Shown here: piece by piece, positions 6,973-10,388 of the stretch
Position numbering within the stretch: position 1 is the first letter of the stretch
How the letters are laid out: each line of letters begins with the position of its first letter
DNA from: CAYLZO01 sp964387775
GTDB taxonomy: Bacteria > Chloroflexota > Anaerolineae > JAAYZQ01
NCBI GenBank assembly: GCA_964387775.1
Contig: CAYLZO010000198.1
Location: 1 to 10,388 of the forward strand
DNA: 10,388 nucleotides
Reading direction: 5' to 3'
Notes under the pieces: model-generated
Seen by the model: the letters and a program-made list of their open reading frames with translations, nothing else
What the model was told of the DNA's origin: nothing
Databases searched by the model: none
Made by a program: the position numbers and the translations under genes

Positions 6973-7293
6973 TCATGCCTTACCCGCGAACTCGGGATAG
7001 GTTTCATCGTAGGCTTGCTGTAAACGGGCGCGCAGTCCCTGCACGATCCGATAGCCTGGATCATCCTCGGATGAATAGAGTTCTGGATCAGCCAGGGCTA
7101 TGTCTATCACCTCCAGGAGACATTCCACGTCCCAGCGGTGCAGGCCGATAGGACGCCGGCCCCGATAGTGATAGATGCGCCTATCCAGGCCAAATGACTC
7201 GGCCATGAGCCCGGTGAGGCACTGCAATTCGTCCAACTCGTCGCCGGTGATCCGGATCTGGAGCTTGACGTCGCGTGAGCCAGGTTTGATCAT
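6973..7293 (-). CDS. Small unknown protein (106 aa) between hsdS and the AlbA_2 gene
   Basis: I do not recognise this protein. It is soluble and acidic, with no signal peptide or membrane segment. The N-terminal part (about 8-20, DVKLQIRITGDEL) looks like a beta strand followed by a helix. A basic/aromatic patch (RRIYHYRGRRP, about 38-48) comes next, then a predicted helix (HRWDVECLLEVIDIALADPE) and a C-terminal helix (GLRARLQQAYDETYP). There are no Cys/His clusters or nuclease motifs. The ATG at 7291-7293 overlaps the stop of hsdS as ATGA, a clear translational-coupling arrangement. The next gene starts 16 bp after its TGA. That placement marks it as a bona fide operon member. It might be a partner or antitoxin-like modulator of the AlbA_2 protein, but this rests on position only. 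Confidence 0.8.
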   Translation of the reverse strand: MIKPGSRDVKLQIRITGDELDELQCLTGLMAESFGLDRRIYHYRGRRPIGLHRWDVECLLEVIDIALADPELYSSEDDPGYRIVQGLRARLQQAYDETYPEFAGKA

Positions 7294-8618
7294 AGGGTTG
7301 CCTCCACCAGTTTTTCGGCGTCGGGCACGCGCAGCTCGCCGGAGATGAGTTTGGGCAGGAGGGTGTCGCGCAGCTCAGCCAAGGTGCGCGACTCCTCAAG
7401 GTTCAACCAAATCTTGTTGTAGTGGGGCTCCACGACAGCATCGAACGTCGCTATCACTTCTGCCGGTGGAACTAACGCCGGGATGGGCCGAAAGTTCCGT
7501 TTGCTGATCTCGGCAAACGTCGTCCCACCGGCCCGCATCTTGATCTCAGCCATGTTGGCGTGTGCCCAGTTCAGCACGTAGTAGTTTGAGACTTTTCCCT
7601 CGCAGATCATGGCGATAAAGCCCTGGTTGATGCAAACGGGAACCTGGGTGATGGCCAGGTAGCCAACTGGGGCGCGGGATGAGAGGAGCACAGTTCCCAC
7701 TGGCAAAAGCCCCGAGCTGATTTTCGCCAGGCCGGCGTCTGTAACCTTTCGTTCTGTCTCTAGCAGGATGGGGCTCGACAGGCCTGATAGGCTCTTGGGC
7801 GTTGCGAAATAGTGGATGCCATCATCCCAGTAGGCTGGATTCTTGGTGCTTGGCGTGCCTCCGCCTACCGCTTCCACGACGTCGCCAATCGGCTCAATCT
7901 TCCATCCCTCGGGAATCTCCCCTAATTCCGACTCGTCAAACGCATCTGGGAATAGTGCCGCGATTTTCTGGGAGAGACCATGAGGTTGCCTGCCAGTGAC
8001 TTTCGCTCGGACATGGTCAAAATCCAGGAACCAGGATTTGAACAGAGTCCGAGCGATGCCCTCCAGCGTCTCGTTCATGCTCCGGTTTAGCTGGATCCTG
8101 TCGTCTAGCGCACCCAAGACATCCGCAACGGCTTTTTGCTCTTCGAGAGATGGCAGCGTAATATGCATGTTGCGCTGATCGCGCAGGCTAACATAGTCTG
8201 CCATGTCGGTTTGACCCGAAACACCCGAGTACTGTGAGAAGAATTCCCACGACTGCATCCAGTAGTAGAGCCACCTCGGAAGGACTCTCTCGGGATTTAG
8301 CGATCGCCAGAAACACAACTGTGGAGAATAGACAAAGCGCGGGGTATCCTCTCGCACGAAGGCGAATCGCCCTACTGTGCCCTTTGATGTGAATACCACA
8401 TCGCCCGGCTGGCTGATCTTGATACCAACTTTGTGAAGATCTTCCACTGGAAAGCAATCCGCTTCCTCGAAGCGAAATCCATTGTTTATGTTCTGGGCGC
8501 GTGCGAATGGTATACCACGCGTTGACAACTCCGAGTTTTTGGCACGGTAACCGTCGTTGATCACAAGATCACCGGTGTTTACGAGATCAGCAATTGCTGT
8601 CGGTCCGCTATTGGCCAT
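7290..8618 (-). CDS. hsdS: Type I restriction-modification specificity subunit (HsdS)
   Basis: HsdS recognises the bipartite DNA target and docks two HsdM subunits. At 442 aa it has a full two-domain layout. Target recognition domain 1 spans about 1-155, with PGDVVFTSKGTVGRFAFV at 71-88. The central conserved helical spacer is about 156-206 (LPSLEEQKAVADVLGALDDR, then ARTLFKSWFLDFD). Target recognition domain 2 spans about 237-383 (GEIPEGWK, GTVLLSSRAPVGYLAI). The C-terminal conserved region follows (PPAEVIATFDAV to LRDTLLPKLISGEL). The ATG at 8616-8618 has AGGAGA six bases upstream and overlaps the end of hsdM by 11 bp. G+C here is about 52-55% by eye, well under hsdM and hsdR, as expected if recognition domains are swapped by recombination. 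The target sequence cannot be predicted from the protein by reading alone. Confidence 0.95.
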   Translation of the reverse strand: MANSGPTAIADLVNTGDLVINDGYRAKNSELSTRGIPFARAQNINNGFRFEEADCFPVEDLHKVGIKISQPGDVVFTSKGTVGRFAFVREDTPRFVYSPQLCFWRSLNPERVLPRWLYYWMQSWEFFSQYSGVSGQTDMADYVSLRDQRNMHITLPSLEEQKAVADVLGALDDRIQLNRSMNETLEGIARTLFKSWFLDFDHVRAKVTGRQPHGLSQKIAALFPDAFDESELGEIPEGWKIEPIGDVVEAVGGGTPSTKNPAYWDDGIHYFATPKSLSGLSSPILLETERKVTDAGLAKISSGLLPVGTVLLSSRAPVGYLAITQVPVCINQGFIAMICEGKVSNYYVLNWAHANMAEIKMRAGGTTFAEISKRNFRPIPALVPPAEVIATFDAVVEPHYNKIWLNLEESRTLAELRDTLLPKLISGELRVPDAEKLVEATL

Positions 8619-10200
8619 ACCCAATCTCCTCGAGATTGGCCCAAATGAGTCTGTCAAGGCGAGCACCATGCACCATCTGCTCGCGCAGCTCCGCCGTCAG
8701 CCGCTCCATCTTTTCCTCGAATGGCTCGTCATCCTCTTCCATCTCGGCCATTCCCACGTAGCGGCCGGGAGTCAAGATGTGCCGGTGTTCGCGAATGTCG
8801 GCCACGGTCGCGGCCTTGCAAAAGCCGGGCACGTCCTCGTACCTGGGGACGCCGAGCGCCTGCTCGGCAGAGGCAGAGGCCGAGCAGGCGCTCGGCGATC
8901 CCAAGTCCCCTCGCCAGGCGTGGTAGGTGTCGGCGATGCGAGCAATATCCTCCTCCGTCAGCTCCCGGTGGGTACGGTCGATCATGGTGCCCATCTCGCG
9001 GGCGTCGATGAACAGCGTCTCGCCGCGGCGGTCGCGGAAACGGCTGTTCCGCTTGTCGCGGGCCAGGAACCAGAGGCAGACCGGGATCTGCGTCGAGTAG
9101 AACAACTGGCCGGGCAGGGCCACCATGCAGTCGACCAGGTCGGCCTCGATGAGGCTTGCGCGGATCTCGCCCTCGCCCGATTGGCCGGACGACATTGAGC
9201 CGTTGGCCAGCACGAAACCGGCCAGGCCGGTGGGGGCCAGGTGGTAGATAAAGTGCTGCACCCAGGCAAAGTTGGCGTTGGACGCCGGCGGCACGCCGTA
9301 GTGCCAGCGCTTGTCGTCGCGCAGCAACTCGCCGCGCCAGTCGCTGTCGTTGAAGGGTGGATTGGCGAGGACGTAATCGGCCTTCAGGTCGGGGTGCAGG
9401 TCGCGGTGAAAGCTGTCGGCGTGCTCGGCGCCGAGGTTGCCCTCGATGCCGCGGATGGCGAGGTTCATCTTGGCCAGGCGCCAGGTGGTGTGGTTTGACT
9501 CTTGCCCATAGATGCTGATGTCGCCGATCCGCCCGCCGTGCGCCTCGACAAACCGCTCCGACTGGACGAACATGCCGCCCGACCCGCAGCACGGGTCGTA
9601 GACGCGCCCGCGGTACGGCTTGAGCATGGCGACGAGGAGCTGGACGACGCAGCGCGGCGTGTAGAACTGGCCGCCTTTTTTCCCCTCGGCGCTGGCGAAT
9701 TGGGATAAAAAGTACTCGTACACGCGCCCGAGGATGTCGCGCGAGCGGTTGGCCTCGTCGCCCAGGCCGATGTTGCCGACCAGGTCGATGAGCTGGCCCA
9801 GGCGCTGCTTGTTCAGGCGCGGGTGGGCATAGTCCTTGGGCAGCACGCCCTTGAGGGTTGGGTTGTCGCGCTCGATGGTCAGCATGGCCTCGTCGACGAG
9901 CTTGCCGATGGTGGGCTGTTTGGCGTTGGCCTGCAGGTGCGGCCAGCGGGCTTCTTGGGGCACCCAGAAGATGTTGACGGCACGGTACTCGTCGGGGTCC
10001 TCGGGGTCGGCGCCCTGGGCGACCTCGCTGACGAGGCGGGCGTGGTACTCTTCGAAGGCGTCGGAGATGTATTTGAGAAAGATCAGGCCGAGGACGACGT
10101 GTTTGTACTCGGCAGCGTCCATGTTGGAGCGCAGGGCGTCGGCGGCGCGCCACAGGTCGGATTCGAAGGCGATGGGGGCGGCGATACTATGTATGGTCAT
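8608..10200 (-). CDS. hsdM: Type I DNA methyltransferase subunit (HsdM), carrying a palindromic in-frame insertion
   Basis: HsdM is the N6-adenine methyltransferase subunit, which uses S-adenosylmethionine to protect host sites. It is 530 aa from the ATG at 10198-10200. An in-frame TTG six codons earlier has no ribosome site. AGGAGA is almost touching the ATG, so GAGAGG about ten bases upstream is the likelier site. The N-terminal helical domain is about 14-160 (AADALRSNMDAAEYKHVVLG, FLKYISDAFE). Then come GGQFYTPRCVVQLL (177-190), SAM motif I VYDPCCGSGGMF (200-211) and catalytic NPPF (280-283), the adenine methylase signature. The C-terminal part includes YEDVPGFCKAAT and LTPGRYVG. Between WRGD and YEDVPG lie about 21 extra Ser/Ala-rich residues (432-452) encoded by a palindrome. 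This part is a surface-loop region in the family as I understand it, so activity probably survives. It is the first gene of the operon. Confidence 0.97.
   Translation of the reverse strand: MTIHSIAAPIAFESDLWRAADALRSNMDAAEYKHVVLGLIFLKYISDAFEEYHARLVSEVAQGADPEDPDEYRAVNIFWVPQEARWPHLQANAKQPTIGKLVDEAMLTIERDNPTLKGVLPKDYAHPRLNKQRLGQLIDLVGNIGLGDEANRSRDILGRVYEYFLSQFASAEGKKGGQFYTPRCVVQLLVAMLKPYRGRVYDPCCGSGGMFVQSERFVEAHGGRIGDISIYGQESNHTTWRLAKMNLAIRGIEGNLGAEHADSFHRDLHPDLKADYVLANPPFNDSDWRGELLRDDKRWHYGVPPASNANFAWVQHFIYHLAPTGLAGFVLANGSMSSGQSGEGEIRASLIEADLVDCMVALPGQLFYSTQIPVCLWFLARDKRNSRFRDRRGETLFIDAREMGTMIDRTHRELTEEDIARIADTYHAWRGDLGSPSACSASASAEQALGVPRYEDVPGFCKAATVADIREHRHILTPGRYVGMAEMEEDDEPFEEKMERLTAELREQMVHGARLDRLIWANLEEIGYGQ
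8842..8905. repeat. 64-bp palindromic element inserted in frame in hsdM
   Basis: GCCGAGCGCCTGCTCGGC (8851-8868) and GCCGAGCAGGCGCTCGGC (8879-8896) are perfect 18-bp reverse complements separated by 10 bp (AGAGGCAGAG). Nine-base flanks CCTGGGGAC (8842-8850) and GATCCCAAG (8897-8905) pair at six of nine positions, so the dyad spans about 27 bp per side. Each 18-bp arm also folds on itself (GCCGAGC, 4-base loop, GCTCGGC). The encoded residues, Ser/Ala-rich with SPSACSASASAEQALG, interrupt a conserved HsdM region. This has the form of a small mobile palindromic repeat of the REP/RPE kind that tolerates being inside genes. Whether it recurs in this genome cannot be seen from one copy. Confidence 0.8.
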
Positions 10201-10388
10201 TCTCCTAGATCCTCTCAATGATGCAAATCGATGAACATCGTCTCATCAAGTTCGCTGAGTACACCCCATCGAACATACTAGCCCGGCTTGCCTGGCAATA
10301 ACTGGGATGTGCATGTGCTTCAGCGGTTTCACTGCCTAGCGTAACCGTTGCGCAACCAGCCATGAGATGCTTCATGAGGGCGCAAATT
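10201..10388. other. Upstream region of the R-M operon; no gene seen
   Basis: This stretch holds no convincing gene. It should contain the operon promoter, but I find no strong one on the minus strand. TTGCCA followed 15 bp later by TATGTT (spanning about 10269-10298) is the best and is poor. Small dyads are present: CGATG-AA-CATCG (10229-10240), TTGCCTGGCAA (10288-10298) and GTTGCGCAAC (10347-10356). They could be operators or leader hairpins, but each is short enough to occur by chance. A 26-codon plus-strand frame (MQIDEHRLIK...) lacks a ribosome site. Confidence 0.4.

Noticed and set aside
8729..10153. A 474-codon minus-strand frame overlapping hsdM
   Set aside because: The product is an Arg/Pro/Ala-rich string without domains, the usual shifted-frame shadow of a GC-rich gene. 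The hsdM frame carries all methyltransferase motifs.
10221..10301. A 26-codon plus-strand peptide frame (MQIDEHRLIK...) divergent from hsdM, considered as a small leader or controller
   Set aside because: No Shine-Dalgarno site, too short for a controller protein, and no supporting repeats or conservation evidence.

Overview
The window reads as GC-rich bacterial DNA (about 65-70% G+C in the core genes) with frequent GTG/TTG starts. It comes from a draft or gapped assembly, because ten Ns sit at 344-353. Nothing fixes the taxon. An environmental GC-rich lineage such as Chloroflexota would fit, but that is a guess. I saw no tRNA, rRNA, CRISPR array, transposase or integrase.

The main content is one minus-strand Type I restriction-modification (R-M) operon, read right to left from about 10200 to a rho-independent terminator at 1461-1497. 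The order is hsdM (methyltransferase), hsdS (specificity), a 106-aa unknown, a 464-aa Schlafen-like AlbA_2 / GHKL-ATPase / winged-HTH protein, hsdR (endonuclease/translocase), and a 265-aa unknown with an excisionase-type HTH at its C terminus. The first five genes are tightly packed, with overlaps of 11, 4 and 4 bp and one gap of 16 bp. They look translationally coupled. HsdM2-HsdS would methylate the host's target sites, and adding HsdR makes the complex that cuts unmodified DNA. The two embedded extra genes are candidates for an accessory effector or regulatory arm.

Three things stand out in the operon. A near-perfect 64-bp palindrome is inserted in frame in hsdM and adds about 21 residues. 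A 12-bp tandem repeat encodes a linker in the AlbA_2 gene. hsdS and the last gene are clearly less GC-rich than hsdM and hsdR, which suggests separate histories.

Beyond the operon terminator lies a second, unrelated minus-strand unit. It has a near-consensus sigma-70 promoter (TTGACA-17-TATTAT) whose -10 box sits between the arms of a perfect 11-bp inverted repeat, with a third half-site in 25-bp register. It drives a 251-aa multi-spanning membrane protein with a C-terminal HTH, followed by a TTG-started membrane/coiled-coil protein that runs off the left edge. That last gene is broken by the N gap and an adjacent AT-rich, GATC-rich stretch carrying in-frame stops.
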